A stretch of DNA of 64,000 nucleotides, from contig NZ_PNFD01000002.1 of assembly GCF_003254645.1 (NCBI RefSeq), forward strand, positions 248,001-312,000, given 5' to 3'. Of this stretch, positions 43,890-53,448 are shown piece after piece. The stretch's first letter is position 1; every line of letters starts with the position of its first letter. The notes beneath the pieces were generated by a model. The model made no database searches and was not told the DNA's origin. It worked only from the letters and a program-made list of their open reading frames with translations. The DNA is from Microbacterium suaedae. GTDB lineage: Bacteria > Actinomycetota > Actinomycetes > Actinomycetales > Microbacteriaceae. The position numbers and the translations under genes were made by a program.

Positions 43890-44252
43890 ATGCCTCACAA
43901 TATGAGCCTCGGGCGCGCGGGGGAGCAGCGCGCCGCTCAGCACCTCGCAGATGCCGGCTACGACATCGTCGACCGCAATTGGCGGTGCTCTGACGGCGAG
44001 ATCGACATCGTGGCCGTGCGCCGAGACGTCGTCGCGATCGTCGAAGTGAAGACGCGTACGAGCAGAAGGTACGGCCACGCCCTGGAGGCGCTCGACGCGC
44101 GCAAGACCGATCGTCTCTGGCGCCTCGCGTTCATGTGGGCCCGCGCGCATCCCGACGTCGCGCGCGGGAGACGCGTGCGGGTCGACGCCGTCGCCGTCAC
44201 GGGCGCGGATCCGGCAGTGGGGGCGGTCGAACACCTGCAGGGTCTCCGATGA
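43890..44252 (+). CDS. yraN: UPF0102 (YraN) endonuclease-like protein
   Basis: 120 residues with a restriction-endonuclease-like fold: LGRAGEQRAAQHLADAGY, DRNWRCSDGEIDIVAV (acidic Glu-Asp) and VAIVEVKTRTS (Glu-x-Lys). Function unproven; genomic link to comM and dprA suggests DNA processing. Overlaps comM by four bases. 111 bases after the DUF2469 gene. Confidence 0.92.
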   Translation: MPHNMSLGRAGEQRAAQHLADAGYDIVDRNWRCSDGEIDIVAVRRDVVAIVEVKTRTSRRYGHALEALDARKTDRLWRLAFMWARAHPDVARGRRVRVDAVAVTGADPAVGAVEHLQGLR

Positions 44253-45793
44253 TCGTCGTACGCACGTGGGCGGTCGCGTTGACGGGGCTGCAGGGCGCGC
44301 TCATCGAGGTCGAGGCCGACATCACGCAGCACAAGCCCGACTTCCGCCTCATCGGGATGCCCGACAAGGCCCTCGGAGAAGCGGTGCGCCGCGTGACCAA
44401 CGCGTGCGAGAACAGCGGCCTCGCCTTGCCCGATCGGCGATTGACGGTCAATCTGTCGCCGGCGAGCCTGCCCAAGCAGGGATCGGGGTTCGACCTCGCG
44501 GTCGCGATGGCCGCTCTCTCGACCGACGGCCGGGTCGATCCCGACTCGCTCGCGCGCACCGTGCATATCGGTGAGCTCGGGCTCGACGGGCGGGTGCGCG
44601 CCATACCCGGGGTGCTCCCGTCGGTGCTCGCGGCTGTCGCAGCGGGGCGGCCGCGGGTGGTCGTGCCCGAGGAGAACCGCGCGGAGGCCGAGCTCGTGAC
44701 GGGGGCGGAGGTGACGGGAGTGCGGTCTCTCGCCGAGGCCGCGCGGTTGCACGGGGCCGACGTCGACGACGCTGTGCTCGTGGGGCCGGATCCCGTTCCC
44801 GCGGTGCTCCCGGCACCCGAATCGCGTGCGGTGAACCCGCCTGCCGACCTGGCCGACGTCGTCGGTCAGCCTGCGGCGGTCGACGCGCTGCTCGTCGCGG
44901 CGGCCGGCGGCCACCATCTGCTGATGTCGGGTCCGCCGGGTGCAGGCAAGACCATGCTCGCCCAGCGGCTTCCGGGAATCCTGCCGGCGCTTGACGACGC
45001 GGGGGCGCTCGAGGTCGCCTCCGTGCGCTCGCTGACGGGCGAAGCGATCACCTCCCTGTCGCGCACGCCTCCCTTCGAAGCGCCCCACCACTCCGCCACG
45101 CTCGCGGCGCTGGTCGGGGGCGGATCGCGGCGCGCGAGCCCGGGAGCGATCGCGCGGGCCTCGCGCGGCGTGCTCTTCATCGACGAGGTCGCCGAGGCGC
45201 CGCGATCCCTGCTCGATGCGCTTCGGCAGCCTCTGGAACACGGTGCGATCTCGATCCACCGTGCGGGGTTCACAGCAAGCTTTCCCGCGCGATTCCAGCT
45301 CGTGCTCGCAATGAACCCGTGCCCGTGCGGCGAGTTCGGGGTCGCGGGTGGCACGTGCACCTGCTCGCCGACGGACGTGCGGAGGTACGCGAGCAAGATC
45401 TCCGGTCCACTGCTCGACCGCGTCGACATCGATCTGCGGATGCAGCGCGTCTCTCGCCTCGACGGGAACGGATCCGGGGGCGCTGTCTCGAGTGCCGAAG
45501 CCCGCGAACGGGTGATCGCTGCTCGCCAGCGCGCCGCCGCACGCCTCTCGGAGACCCCGTGGAGCACGAATGCGGAGGTGACGGGATCCTGGCTTCGCGA
45601 GGGGCCGTGCGCCCTCGACGGCCTGGCCCGGAAGACGCTCGACGGGGCCCTGCAGCGGGGGCTCCTCACGCTTCGCGCCTACGACCGCGTGCTGCGCGTC
45701 GCCTGGACGATCGCCGACCTCGCCGATCATCCGGCTCCGGACGCCGCCGATATCGGACGCGCGCTGTTTCTCAAGAAGGGGGTGACGGCGTGA
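44249..45793 (+). CDS. comM: ComM / magnesium chelatase-like AAA+ ATPase
   Basis: 514 residues. The N-terminal Lon-protease-like domain (TGLQGALIEVEADIT), then the AAA+ core with GPPGAGKTMLAQRLPGILP near residue 230, LFIDEVAEAP (Walker B), the Cys-rich insert NPCPCGEFGV and CTCSPTDVRRY, and the C-terminal Mg-chelatase domain. A hexameric branch-migration helicase that aids integration of taken-up DNA in competent bacteria. ATGA/GTGA overlaps on both sides: yraN-comM-dprA. Confidence 0.93.
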   Translation: MIVVRTWAVALTGLQGALIEVEADITQHKPDFRLIGMPDKALGEAVRRVTNACENSGLALPDRRLTVNLSPASLPKQGSGFDLAVAMAALSTDGRVDPDSLARTVHIGELGLDGRVRAIPGVLPSVLAAVAAGRPRVVVPEENRAEAELVTGAEVTGVRSLAEAARLHGADVDDAVLVGPDPVPAVLPAPESRAVNPPADLADVVGQPAAVDALLVAAAGGHHLLMSGPPGAGKTMLAQRLPGILPALDDAGALEVASVRSLTGEAITSLSRTPPFEAPHHSATLAALVGGGSRRASPGAIARASRGVLFIDEVAEAPRSLLDALRQPLEHGAISIHRAGFTASFPARFQLVLAMNPCPCGEFGVAGGTCTCSPTDVRRYASKISGPLLDRVDIDLRMQRVSRLDGNGSGGAVSSAEARERVIAARQRAAARLSETPWSTNAEVTGSWLREGPCALDGLARKTLDGALQRGLLTLRAYDRVLRVAWTIADLADHPAPDAADIGRALFLKKGVTA

Positions 45794-46947
45794 GCAACGA
45801 CCTCGACGTGTCGCGCCTCATCCGTCCCGAGGACGTCGAGGTGGCGCGTGACTGGCTGGGTGAAGACCGGCTCGTCGAGCGCGTCTCGCGCATCGCCTGG
45901 TCGATTCTCATCGAGCCGGGCGACCGCGCCGCGGGTGAGCACATTGCTCGCTTCGGTGCGGCGGAGTCCCTCGCTCGCGTCGCCGCGGCGGCCGAGGAGG
46001 GCGGAAATGAGACTGCGCAGGCGAGTGATCGGTGGCGCTCGCGCTGGGACTCGGCCCTCGTTGCGGCAGCCGTAGCCGCGGGCTCCCGGCGCGGCCTTCA
46101 GATCGTGATCCCCGGGGACGAAGCGTGGCCCCGATCGCTCGACGATCTCGGACCTCACGCTCCCGTCGTGCTCTGGGTGCGCGGCGATCCGTCGACTCTC
46201 GTCGACCGTGCGTCGGTCGGCATCGTCGGCGCGCGCGCCGCGACGCCCTACGGAGAGCACGTCGCCGCGGACATCGCCGGAGAGCTCGCCGCGAGCGGGA
46301 CGACCATTGTGTCGGGCGCCGCGTACGGCATCGACGGTGCGGCGCACCGGGCGGCGCTCCGCGCCGGGGGACGCACGGTCGCCTTCGTCGCGGGCGGAGC
46401 AGACCGCGTCTACCCGGCGGGTCACGCCCATCTCCTCGCCCAGATCGCCGAGACGGGCGCAGTCGTCGCTGAATGCCCGCCCGGCACCACACCCACGAGG
46501 TGGCGTTTCCTCGCGCGAAATCGCCTCATCGCCGCGGTCTCGGACGGAACGGTGGTCGTCGAGGCGGGCGCCCGCAGCGGCAGCATCAACACCGCAGCCC
46601 ACGCCGCCTCGATCGGCAGACCGCTCGGGGCGGTGCCCGGCCCGATCACGAGTTCGACGTCGGCGGGTTGCCACCGCGTGCTGCGCGAGTACGACGCGGT
46701 ATGCGTGACGAGCGCCGACGACGTGCGCGAGCTCATCGGTGCCGCCAGCGCCCCGATTCCGCTCGCCTACGAGTCTCCCGACGCCGTGCGGGTGGCCGAC
46801 GCGCTGTCGCGTCGACGCCCGCGGGATGTGGAAGATCTCGCGCGTCGCAGCGGTCTCGCCCCGGCCGACGTCATCGCGACCCTCGGGCTGCTCAGCCTGC
46901 AAGGGGCGGCTGAGGCCCGTCCGGACGGGTGGGTGGCGACTGTGTGA
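45790..46947 (+). CDS. dprA: DNA-processing protein DprA
   Basis: 385 residues. Binds single-stranded DNA and loads RecA during transformation. Rossmann-like core: [17 protein letters not shown] near residue 140, [35 protein letters not shown]. The N-terminal helical part and the C-terminal winged helix ([20 protein letters not shown]) are both present. GTG start coupled to comM. Confidence 0.93.
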   Translation: MSNDLDVSRLIRPEDVEVARDWLGEDRLVERVSRIAWSILIEPGDRAAGEHIARFGAAESLARVAAAAEEGGNETAQASDRWRSRWDSALVAAAVAAGSRRGLQIVIPGDEAWPRSLDDLGPHAPVVLWVRGDPSTLVDRASVGIVGARAATPYGEHVAADIAGELAASGTTIVSGAAYGIDGAAHRAALRAGGRTVAFVAGGADRVYPAGHAHLLAQIAETGAVVAECPPGTTPTRWRFLARNRLIAAVSDGTVVVEAGARSGSINTAAHAASIGRPLGAVPGPITSSTSAGCHRVLREYDAVCVTSADDVRELIGAASAPIPLAYESPDAVRVADALSRRRPRDVEDLARRSGLAPADVIATLGLLSLQGAAEARPDGWVATV

Positions 46948-47057
46948 GGTTCCCACCGCCCCAAGGGCGTCTACGTCGGCGGGATGGCAGGGACGCAGTG
47001 CGGTTCGCCCGGCGCGCCGCGCGGAAGCGGCTCGCTCGGGCGCGGCATCCTGAAGTC

Positions 47058-47960
47058 ATGATCCTGTCCGAGGCAGCCGCCGCGTTCACGGAACACCTCA
47101 CCGTGGTGCGCCGACTGTCTCCGGCGACCGCGCGCGCATACGCGGCTGACCTCGCCGACCTCGCGCACGCGGCTGGCGACATCGAGCTGCGCGAGGTCGA
47201 TCTCGAGCACCTGCGCGATTGGCTGTGGCGAGCAGCGCAGCGCGGCGACGCGCGGTCGACGCTCGCGCGCCGCACATCGTCGGCGCGTGGTCTGTTCCGG
47301 TGGGCGCTCGACGCGGGGCATGTCGACGTCGATCCGAGCCTGCGCCTCGTCACACCGAAGCGCGGCCGGACTCTGCCGAAGGTCGCGAACGCCGGCGGGC
47401 TGGGAGAGATGCTGGCGCGGGCGGCTGATGCAGCCGCCGAAGGCGACCCGATCGCGTTGCGCGATCATGCAATCCTCGAACTGCTGTACGGATCCGGGAT
47501 CCGCGTCTCCGAGCTCTGCGGGCTCGATGTCGACGACCTGGATCTCGGACGCGCCACGGCCCGAGTTCTCGGCAAGGGGTCCAAGGAACGCGTCGTGCCC
47601 TTCGGCGCCCCCGCCCGCCGCGCGATCGAGGCCTTTCTCACCCGCGGGCGCGCCGCGCTCGCGGCGCGGACCGAGACGGCGACGCCCGCCACGTTCCTCG
47701 GCGCCCGCGGCGCCCGGATCGGCCCGCGCACCGTGTACGACCTCGTGGCCCGTACGGTGGGTCCGGTCGTCGGATCCGCGGCCGTCGGCCCGCACGCGCT
47801 GCGCCACTCGGCCGCGACGCATCTGCTCGACGGAGGGGCTGATCTGCGGGCGGTGCAGGAGCTCCTCGGGCACGCGAGCCTCGGCACGACGCAGGTGTAC
47901 ACGCACGTCTCGAGCGAGCGGCTCAGCGCCGCCTATCGCCTCGCGCATCCCCGCGCCTGA
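47058..47960 (+). CDS. xerC: Tyrosine recombinase XerC
   Basis: 300 residues. SAM-like N-terminal domain ([19 protein letters not shown]), then the catalytic domain with Arg149 (GSGIRVSEL), [12 protein letters not shown] (Lys), [12 protein letters not shown] (His and Arg), [14 protein letters not shown] with nucleophile Tyr281. Resolves chromosome dimers with XerD at dif. Usual place between dprA and rpsB. A dif site is not apparent here. Confidence 0.93.
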   Translation: MILSEAAAAFTEHLTVVRRLSPATARAYAADLADLAHAAGDIELREVDLEHLRDWLWRAAQRGDARSTLARRTSSARGLFRWALDAGHVDVDPSLRLVTPKRGRTLPKVANAGGLGEMLARAADAAAEGDPIALRDHAILELLYGSGIRVSELCGLDVDDLDLGRATARVLGKGSKERVVPFGAPARRAIEAFLTRGRAALAARTETATPATFLGARGARIGPRTVYDLVARTVGPVVGSAAVGPHALRHSAATHLLDGGADLRAVQELLGHASLGTTQVYTHVSSERLSAAYRLAHPRA

Positions 47961-48115
47961 CGCCCCCTCTTCGCAAGCATCGAATACGACCTTCCCGCCA
48001 GCTCAGGCGTCCTGAGGCAACGCGAACGCACCGAGATTCCCGGGTGAGCGCGGACTCTGCCTCGTCTCGGAACGTCCACCGTCCTCGATCGAGAGCCCAG
48101 GATCGCGGCCGAGCC

Positions 48116-48775
48116 TCAGCAGCAGGGGAGGAGCACGGGGCGCTCGAGCGCTCCGAGCAGACCGCGCGGGTCGATGTACTCGCCGTCGAGACGCGCGCCG
48201 AGGTGCAGGCCCCCCGCCGGGGCGTTCCCGCCGGAGGCGAGCATTCCGACGACGTCCCCGCGCGCGACCGGATCCCCCGCGGACAGCTCGCTGGCGACGG
48301 GTTCGAGTGTGGAGACGAGTCCACCGCCGTGATCGATCGTTATGAGTGGCCGGTCGACCACGGTCCCGCGGAAGGCGATGACGCCGTCGTCGGGCGCGAC
48401 CAGGTACTCCCCGGAGACCGCGATGTCGATGCCGCGGTGGCCGGGACCGTACTCGTGCGATGGGCGCTCGAACGGCGTGATCACCTGGGCGACGCCGCCC
48501 GGCCAGACCCAGCGTGGCTCGACGTCCTCGGCCTCGGCGGTCGGCCCGGGAACGTGACCGAGCATTGCGCCGAGATCATCGTCGGCGACGGGCGCGGGAT
48601 CGGCCCCGCGCGGGCCGATCGCGGGTGCGGCGAGCAGAGGATCGCCCACCGAAGCACCGCTCCCGACCGCCTCATCGGGCAGCGCGAGTGCGAGCGCGGG
48701 TGCCGGAGCCGCACACATCGCGGCGAAGACGAGTGCGGCAAGGGCGGTGAGGATGCGGGAGAGTCGGCGCTGCAT
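48116..48775 (-). CDS. Secreted M23-like peptidase, probably inactive or non-canonical
   Basis: 219 residues with a signal peptide (RRLSRILTALAALVFAAMC, cut after APA region). LytM fold: PGHRGIDIAVSGEYLVAPDDG with the His-x3-Asp pair, ending GGLHLGARLDGEYIDPRG. The usual His-x-His is HLG here, so one zinc ligand is missing. Such variants are frequent in actinobacteria and may be regulators or bind peptidoglycan. On the opposite strand to its neighbours. Confidence 0.83.
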   Translation of the reverse strand: MQRRLSRILTALAALVFAAMCAAPAPALALALPDEAVGSGASVGDPLLAAPAIGPRGADPAPVADDDLGAMLGHVPGPTAEAEDVEPRWVWPGGVAQVITPFERPSHEYGPGHRGIDIAVSGEYLVAPDDGVIAFRGTVVDRPLITIDHGGGLVSTLEPVASELSAGDPVARGDVVGMLASGGNAPAGGLHLGARLDGEYIDPRGLLGALERPVLLPCC

Positions 48776-49097
48776 ACGGCTACCGTGTCCGATCCGTCGC
48801 CGCCGTGTGGGCGGGCGCGTACCTGATGTGGAGAGAATCTGGGGATCCGTCGGATGTGGACACGCTGAGTCCGCTGCCGCCGCGAGGATCACGGTCGTCC
48901 GTGCTGATACACTGGCATCCGCATCTCGGTCTCCGAGATGACTTCGCGTGCCTCAGCGACTTCGGTCGCGTCTGCACTTCCTCCGGTCCTCCCTCGTGGA
49001 GGTGGGAGTGCGTCGGGCACCAGGCTCGCCAGTGCATCGCTGGCAGATCAACCGCACACGGCGCGCTGAGCGCGCCCCGACACAAGGAGAACGGCAC
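48776..49097 (+). promoter_or_regulatory. rpsB promoter and long structured leader, no gene
   Basis: 322 bases. TGATACACT (-10 TACACT at 48908-48913) is followed at once by the hairpin CATCTCGG-TCT-CCGAGATG (48922-48940), then CCTCC-CTCGT-GGAGG near 48990. About 178 bases of untranslated RNA precede the rpsB ATG, with AAGGAGA as ribosome site. S2 represses its own operon in other bacteria through such a leader; here this is inference. Confidence 0.5.
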
Positions 49098-49979
49098 ATG
49101 GCCGTCGTCACCATCCGCCAGCTGCTCGACAGCGGCGTTCACTTCGGACACCAGACCCGTCGGTGGAACCCGAAGGTCAAGCGCTTCATTCTCACCGAGC
49201 GCAGCGGCATCCACATCATCGACCTCCAGCAGTCGCTGTCCTACATCGACAGCGCGTACGAGTTCGTCAAGGAGACGGTCGCCCACGGCGGCACGGTCCT
49301 CTTCGTCGGCACGAAGAAGCAGGCGCAGGAGGTGCTCGCCGAGCAGGCGACCCGCGTCGGCCAGCCGTACGTGAACGAGCGCTGGCTCGGCGGTCTGCTC
49401 ACGAACTTCCAGACGGTGTCGAAGCGCCTGGCGCGCATGAAGGAGCTCGAGGAGCTCGACTTCGACGACCCCGCCGGCACGGGCTTCACGAAGAAGGAGC
49501 TCCTGCTCAAGAAGCGTGAGCTCGACAAGCTGCACAAGTCGCTCGGCGGCATCCGCAACCTGACGAAGACGCCCTCCGCCCTCTGGGTGGTCGACGCCAA
49601 GCGCGAGCACCTCGCGATCGACGAGGCCCGCAAGCTGGGCATCCCGGTGATCGGCATCCTCGACACGAACGTCGACCCCGATGACCTCGCGTACCCGATC
49701 CCCGGCAACGACGACGCGATCCGCTCTGTCTCGCTGCTGACGCGCATCATCGCCGACGCGGCCGCCGAGGGGATGCAGCAGAAGCACAACCCCGAGAGCG
49801 GTGCCGACGCCGAGCCTCTGGCCGAGTGGGAGCGCGAGCTCCTCGAGCAGGGTGGCCAGACCGAGGCTCCGGCCGCCGACGAGACGCCGGCTGAGAAGGC
49901 CGAGGACGAGGCCCCGGCAGAGGCACCCGCTGAGGCGGCTGCCGACGAGAAGCCGGCCGAGGCTCCCGCAGCCGAGTGA
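49098..49979 (+). CDS. rpsB: 30S ribosomal protein S2
   Basis: 293 residues. [20 protein letters not shown] at the N-terminus, [16 protein letters not shown] near 205. The C-terminal 55 residues form an Ala/Glu/Pro extension (repeats of PAEAP) found in actinobacterial S2. AAGGAGA ribosome site. Followed by a hairpin, then tsf. Confidence 0.97.
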   Translation: MAVVTIRQLLDSGVHFGHQTRRWNPKVKRFILTERSGIHIIDLQQSLSYIDSAYEFVKETVAHGGTVLFVGTKKQAQEVLAEQATRVGQPYVNERWLGGLLTNFQTVSKRLARMKELEELDFDDPAGTGFTKKELLLKKRELDKLHKSLGGIRNLTKTPSALWVVDAKREHLAIDEARKLGIPVIGILDTNVDPDDLAYPIPGNDDAIRSVSLLTRIIADAAAEGMQQKHNPESGADAEPLAEWERELLEQGGQTEAPAADETPAEKAEDEAPAEAPAEAAADEKPAEAPAAE

Positions 49980-49985
49980 CCGTCG

Positions 49986-50018
49986 CGAGGGCGGGTGCCG
50001 ACCCGGCACCCGCCCTCG
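49986..50018 (+). terminator. Hairpin between rpsB and tsf
   Basis: CGAGGGCGGGTGCCG and CGGCACCCGCCCTCG form a 15-bp perfect stem over a 3-base loop ACC, seven bases after the rpsB stop. It can attenuate read-through so that S2 exceeds or differs from EF-Ts. Confidence 0.8.
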
Positions 50019-50096
50019 TTCTCGGCGCGACCCGCGCCGCACACTTGAATCACAGAACACCTCCGGTCCATCACCGACACCAAGGGGAAGCCACTC

Positions 50097-50924
50097 ATGG
50101 CAAACGTCAGCATCGCCGACATCAAGACGCTGCGTGAGCAGCTCGGCACGGGCATGGTCGACACGAAGAAGGCGCTCGAAGAGGCCGAGGGCAACCTCGA
50201 GAAGGCCATCGAGATCCTGCGCCTCAAGGGCGCGAAGGGCAACGCGAAGCGCGCCGACCGCGCCGCAACCGAGGGTCTCGTCGCCGGCGTCACGAGCGAA
50301 GGATCCGCGACGCTCATCGAGCTCGCCTGCGAGACCGACTTCGTCGCGAAGAACGACAAGTTCATCGCTCTGGCCGAGACCGTCCTTCAGGCCGTCGCGG
50401 CCGCGGGCGCCGATGGCGTCGAGGCGGCGCTCCAGGCCGACGCGAACGGCAAGAGCGTCGAGCAGGCGATCGCCGACGAGGCTGCCGTCCTCGGCGAGAA
50501 GGTCGAACTCCGCGGCGCGTCGACGCTCTCGGGCGATGCCTTCCAGATCTACCTCCACAAGACGAGCAAGGACCTGCCGCCGCAGGTCGGCGTCATCGTC
50601 GCCTACTCGGGTGACGACGCCGAGACGGCGCGTTCGATCGCGCAGCACATCTCGTTCGCTGCGCCGCAGTTCCTCACGCGCGACGAGGTCCCGGCCGACG
50701 TCGTCGAGAAGGAGCGTGACATCGTCACCGAGATCTCGCGCAACGAGGGCAAGCCCGACGCCGCGCTTCCGAAGATCGTCGAGGGCCGTGTGAACGCCTT
50801 CTTCAAGCAGGTCGTCCTGCTCGACCAGCCGTACGCGAAGGACAACAAGCTGTCGATCCAGAAGGTCGCCGACGACGCGGGGATCTCGATCTCCGGCTTC
50901 GCGCGCTTCAAGGTCGGCGCCTGA
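50097..50924 (+). CDS. tsf: Translation elongation factor Ts
   Basis: 275 residues. Nucleotide exchange factor of EF-Tu. SIADIKTLREQLGTGMVDTKKALEEA (UBA-like) then GLVAGVTSEG and ELACETDFVAKNDKF. The second half has the coiled region and C-terminal FARFKVGA. AAGGGGAAG ribosome site. Confidence 0.97.
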   Translation: MANVSIADIKTLREQLGTGMVDTKKALEEAEGNLEKAIEILRLKGAKGNAKRADRAATEGLVAGVTSEGSATLIELACETDFVAKNDKFIALAETVLQAVAAAGADGVEAALQADANGKSVEQAIADEAAVLGEKVELRGASTLSGDAFQIYLHKTSKDLPPQVGVIVAYSGDDAETARSIAQHISFAAPQFLTRDEVPADVVEKERDIVTEISRNEGKPDAALPKIVEGRVNAFFKQVVLLDQPYAKDNKLSIQKVADDAGISISGFARFKVGA

Positions 50925-50945
50925 CCGTAAGCTCGCTTCACGTCG

Positions 50946-50981
50946 AAGGGCCCGGGATCCGCGAGAGCGGCCCGGGCCCTT
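50946..50981 (+). terminator. Terminator after tsf
   Basis: AAGGGCCCGGG and CCCGGGCCCTT pair over a 14-base loop and are followed by TTGTCG. Lies 21 bases past the stop. Confidence 0.8.
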
Positions 50982-51007
50982 TGTCGTGCGCGGGGCGTCC
51001 GCTCAGC

Positions 51008-51034
51008 CAGGGCACGAGTGCCCTGCGCTAGCGT
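51008..51034 (+). promoter_or_regulatory. pyrH promoter: inverted repeat CAGGGCAC-GA-GTGCCCTG and -10 TAGCGT
   Basis: An 8-2-8 perfect inverted repeat (51008-51025) covers the -35 region; TAGCGT at 51029-51034 is the -10. The repeat could be an operator for a dimeric regulator. Confidence 0.45.
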
Positions 51035-51071
51035 GGGGGACGCTGCTGCCAGCCGAGAGAAGGAAGTCATC

Positions 51072-51794
51072 GTGACCAGCGACGCCCCAGCAACCAGCCG
51101 CCGTGTATTGCTCAAGCTCTCGGGAGAGGCGTTCGGCGGCGGCCAGATCGGCGTCGCCCCCGATGTCGTCGGCACGATCGCGCGCGAGATCGCTGAAGCG
51201 GCGCAGGAGGTCCAGGTCGCGGTCGTCGTCGGCGGGGGGAACTTCTTCCGCGGCGCGGAGCTGTCCAAGAGCGGCATGGAGCGGTCGCGTGCCGACTACA
51301 TGGGCATGCTCGGTACGGTGATGAATGCGCTCGCGCTGCAGGACTTCCTCGAGCAGGCCGGTACGGAGACGCGGGTGCAGTCGGCGATCGAGATGCGTCA
51401 GGTCGCCGAGCCCTACATTCCCCGTCGCGCCGAGCGTCACCTTGAGAAGGGGCGCGTCGTGATCTTCGGTGCGGGCGCCGGGCTGCCGTACTTCTCGACG
51501 GACACCGTGGCCGCCCAGCGGGCGCTGGAGATCCGCGCGGACGAGGTTCTCGTTGCGAAGAACGGCGTCGACGGCGTCTACACGGCGGATCCGCGCGTCG
51601 ACGAGACGGCAGAGAAGCTCGATCACGTCACGTACGGCGATGCGCTTGTTCGAGGTCTCAAGGTCGTCGACTCGACGGCGTTCAGCCTGTGCATGGACAA
51701 CGACATGAGCATGCGCGTCTTCGGAATGGAACCGGCGGGCAACGTCACGCGCGCGCTGCGCGGTGACCGGATCGGCACGAGCGTCACAAGCTGA
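51072..51794 (+). CDS. pyrH: UMP kinase
   Basis: 240 residues. Phosphorylates UMP, hexameric, regulated by GTP and [72 protein letters not shown] chosen because GAAGGAAG precedes it; reading from 51018 would cross the predicted transcription start. 83 bases before frr. Confidence 0.95.
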   Translation: MTSDAPATSRRVLLKLSGEAFGGGQIGVAPDVVGTIAREIAEAAQEVQVAVVVGGGNFFRGAELSKSGMERSRADYMGMLGTVMNALALQDFLEQAGTETRVQSAIEMRQVAEPYIPRRAERHLEKGRVVIFGAGAGLPYFSTDTVAAQRALEIRADEVLVAKNGVDGVYTADPRVDETAEKLDHVTYGDALVRGLKVVDSTAFSLCMDNDMSMRVFGMEPAGNVTRALRGDRIGTSVTS

Positions 51795-51842
51795 CGCGGC
51801 ACGCCGCATCCGCTGCGGACGGGCGCGGACGCCGCCCGTCGA

Positions 51843-51848
51843 TAGAAT
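51843..51848 (+). promoter_or_regulatory. -10 element TAGAAT before frr
   Basis: TAGAAT in the pyrH-frr gap; the GTG of frr follows 29 bases later with GGAG in between, so frr-cdsA has its own promoter. Confidence 0.5.
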
Positions 51849-51877
51849 CTCGTAAGTCCCCAACGAATGGAGTTCCC

Positions 51878-52432
51878 GTGATCGCCGACGTACTGGCTGA
51901 AGCCACGAGCCGCATGGACCGCGCCGTCGAGGCCGCGAAAGAAGACTTCGCGACGGTGCGCACGGGCCGCGCCAATCCGCAGATGTTCCAGAAGGTGCTC
52001 GTCGACTACTACGGCACTCCGACGCCGCTGCAGCAGCTCGCGTCGCTCGCGAATCCCGAAGCACGCACGCTCGTGGTGACGCCGTACGACAAGTCTGCGC
52101 TGGGTGCGATCGAAGAGGCGATCCGCAACATGCCGAACCTCGGAGCGAACCCGTCGAACGACGGCGTGGTCGTGCGCGTGTCGATGCCCGAGCTCACCGA
52201 AGAGCGTCGCAAGGAGTACGTGAAGATCGTTCGCGCGAAGGCTGAGGACGGCCGCGTGCGCGTGCGCGGCATCCGCCGCCAGGTGAAGGACGATCTCGGC
52301 GCGCTGAAGGACGAGATCGGCGAGGACGATGTTGTGCGCGGTGAGAAGGAGCTCGACGTTCTCACGAAGAAGCACGTGGATCAGATCGACGAGGCGCTCT
52401 CGCACAAGGAAGCCGAACTTCTCGAGGTCTGA
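51878..52432 (+). CDS. frr: Ribosome recycling factor
   Basis: 184 residues. [72 protein letters not shown] and the C-terminal helix. GTG start. The stop overlaps the cdsA ATG by one base. Confidence 0.97.
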   Translation: MIADVLAEATSRMDRAVEAAKEDFATVRTGRANPQMFQKVLVDYYGTPTPLQQLASLANPEARTLVVTPYDKSALGAIEEAIRNMPNLGANPSNDGVVVRVSMPELTEERRKEYVKIVRAKAEDGRVRVRGIRRQVKDDLGALKDEIGEDDVVRGEKELDVLTKKHVDQIDEALSHKEAELLEV

Positions 52433-53448
52433 TGGTGACCGGAACGCCCGAGGAGGAGGAACGGCAGGGTGACCCTGCCGCGGATCTGTCGCGGGATGAC
52501 ATCGCCTCGGGCTCGCTGCACGACCGTCTGAGCAGCGCACGCGATGACTTCGAACATCGCGTGGACCGCGCACGTGACCAGTTTGACGCGACGAACGAGA
52601 TGATCAAGAAGCGCACGGGTCGCGACCTTTTCGCCGCGATCGGCGTGGGGATCGTCGCTGCCGCGGCGGTGCTGGCCTCCCTTCTCTTCGTAAAGTGGGC
52701 CTTTGCGATCCTCGCGGTGGGGATTGCTGCCCTTGGCGTGTTCGAGCTGACCCGTGCCCTGCAGGCTCGCGGTCGACGGATCGACCTCGTCCCGCAGCTC
52801 GTCGGCGCAGTTGCCATCGTCGGCGCCGCGTTCTGGTTCTCGACCGCCGTTCACTGGACCTCGGTGTTCGTGTCGCTCGCGTTCATCGTCGTGTGGCGCG
52901 TGCTGGTGCAGATGTCCGCCCGTGATGGGCGGGTGTATGCGTCGATCTTCAGCGACATCATCGTCGGCTGCTTCATTCCGCTCTACGTGCCCTTCCTTGC
53001 GAGCTCCGCACTGGTGCTCGTGCGGCAGGATGACGGAGAGCTGTGGGTGATCGCGTTCCTCCTCGTGGTCGTCGTCGCCGACACGGCCGCCTATGCGACG
53101 GGCCTTGCGTTCGGCAAGAACAAGCTCGCACCGCGGATCAGCCCGGGCAAGACCTGGGAAGGGCTTGCGGGGGCGGTCGTCGTCTCCGTCGCGGCAGGCA
53201 TCGCCGCCGCCGTCCTGCTCCTGGACCTTCCCTGGTGGACGGGGATCATCATCGCGCTTGCGCTGGTCGGCTCGGCGACGATGGGTGATCTTGGAGAGTC
53301 GATGATCAAGCGCGACCTCGGCATCAAGGACATGAGCTCGTGGCTGCCGGGGCATGGCGGTGTGCTCGATCGGCTCGACAGCATCCTTCCGTCAGCGGTC
53401 GTCGCGTTGGCGCTCTTTCACTTTCTGTCTCCGCTGGGGGTTGCATGA
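52432..53448 (+). CDS. cdsA: Phosphatidate cytidylyltransferase CdsA
   Basis: 338 residues. Makes CDP-diacylglycerol, the parent of all phospholipids. An unusually long charged N-terminal stretch of 60 residues, then about eight membrane segments. The family signature is complete near the C-terminus: SMIKRDLGIKDMSSWLPGH followed by GGVLDRLDS. Couples to the next gene by an ATGA overlap. Confidence 0.93.
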   Translation: MVTGTPEEEERQGDPAADLSRDDIASGSLHDRLSSARDDFEHRVDRARDQFDATNEMIKKRTGRDLFAAIGVGIVAAAAVLASLLFVKWAFAILAVGIAALGVFELTRALQARGRRIDLVPQLVGAVAIVGAAFWFSTAVHWTSVFVSLAFIVVWRVLVQMSARDGRVYASIFSDIIVGCFIPLYVPFLASSALVLVRQDDGELWVIAFLLVVVVADTAAYATGLAFGKNKLAPRISPGKTWEGLAGAVVVSVAAGIAAAVLLLDLPWWTGIIIALALVGSATMGDLGESMIKRDLGIKDMSSWLPGHGGVLDRLDSILPSAVVALALFHFLSPLGVA

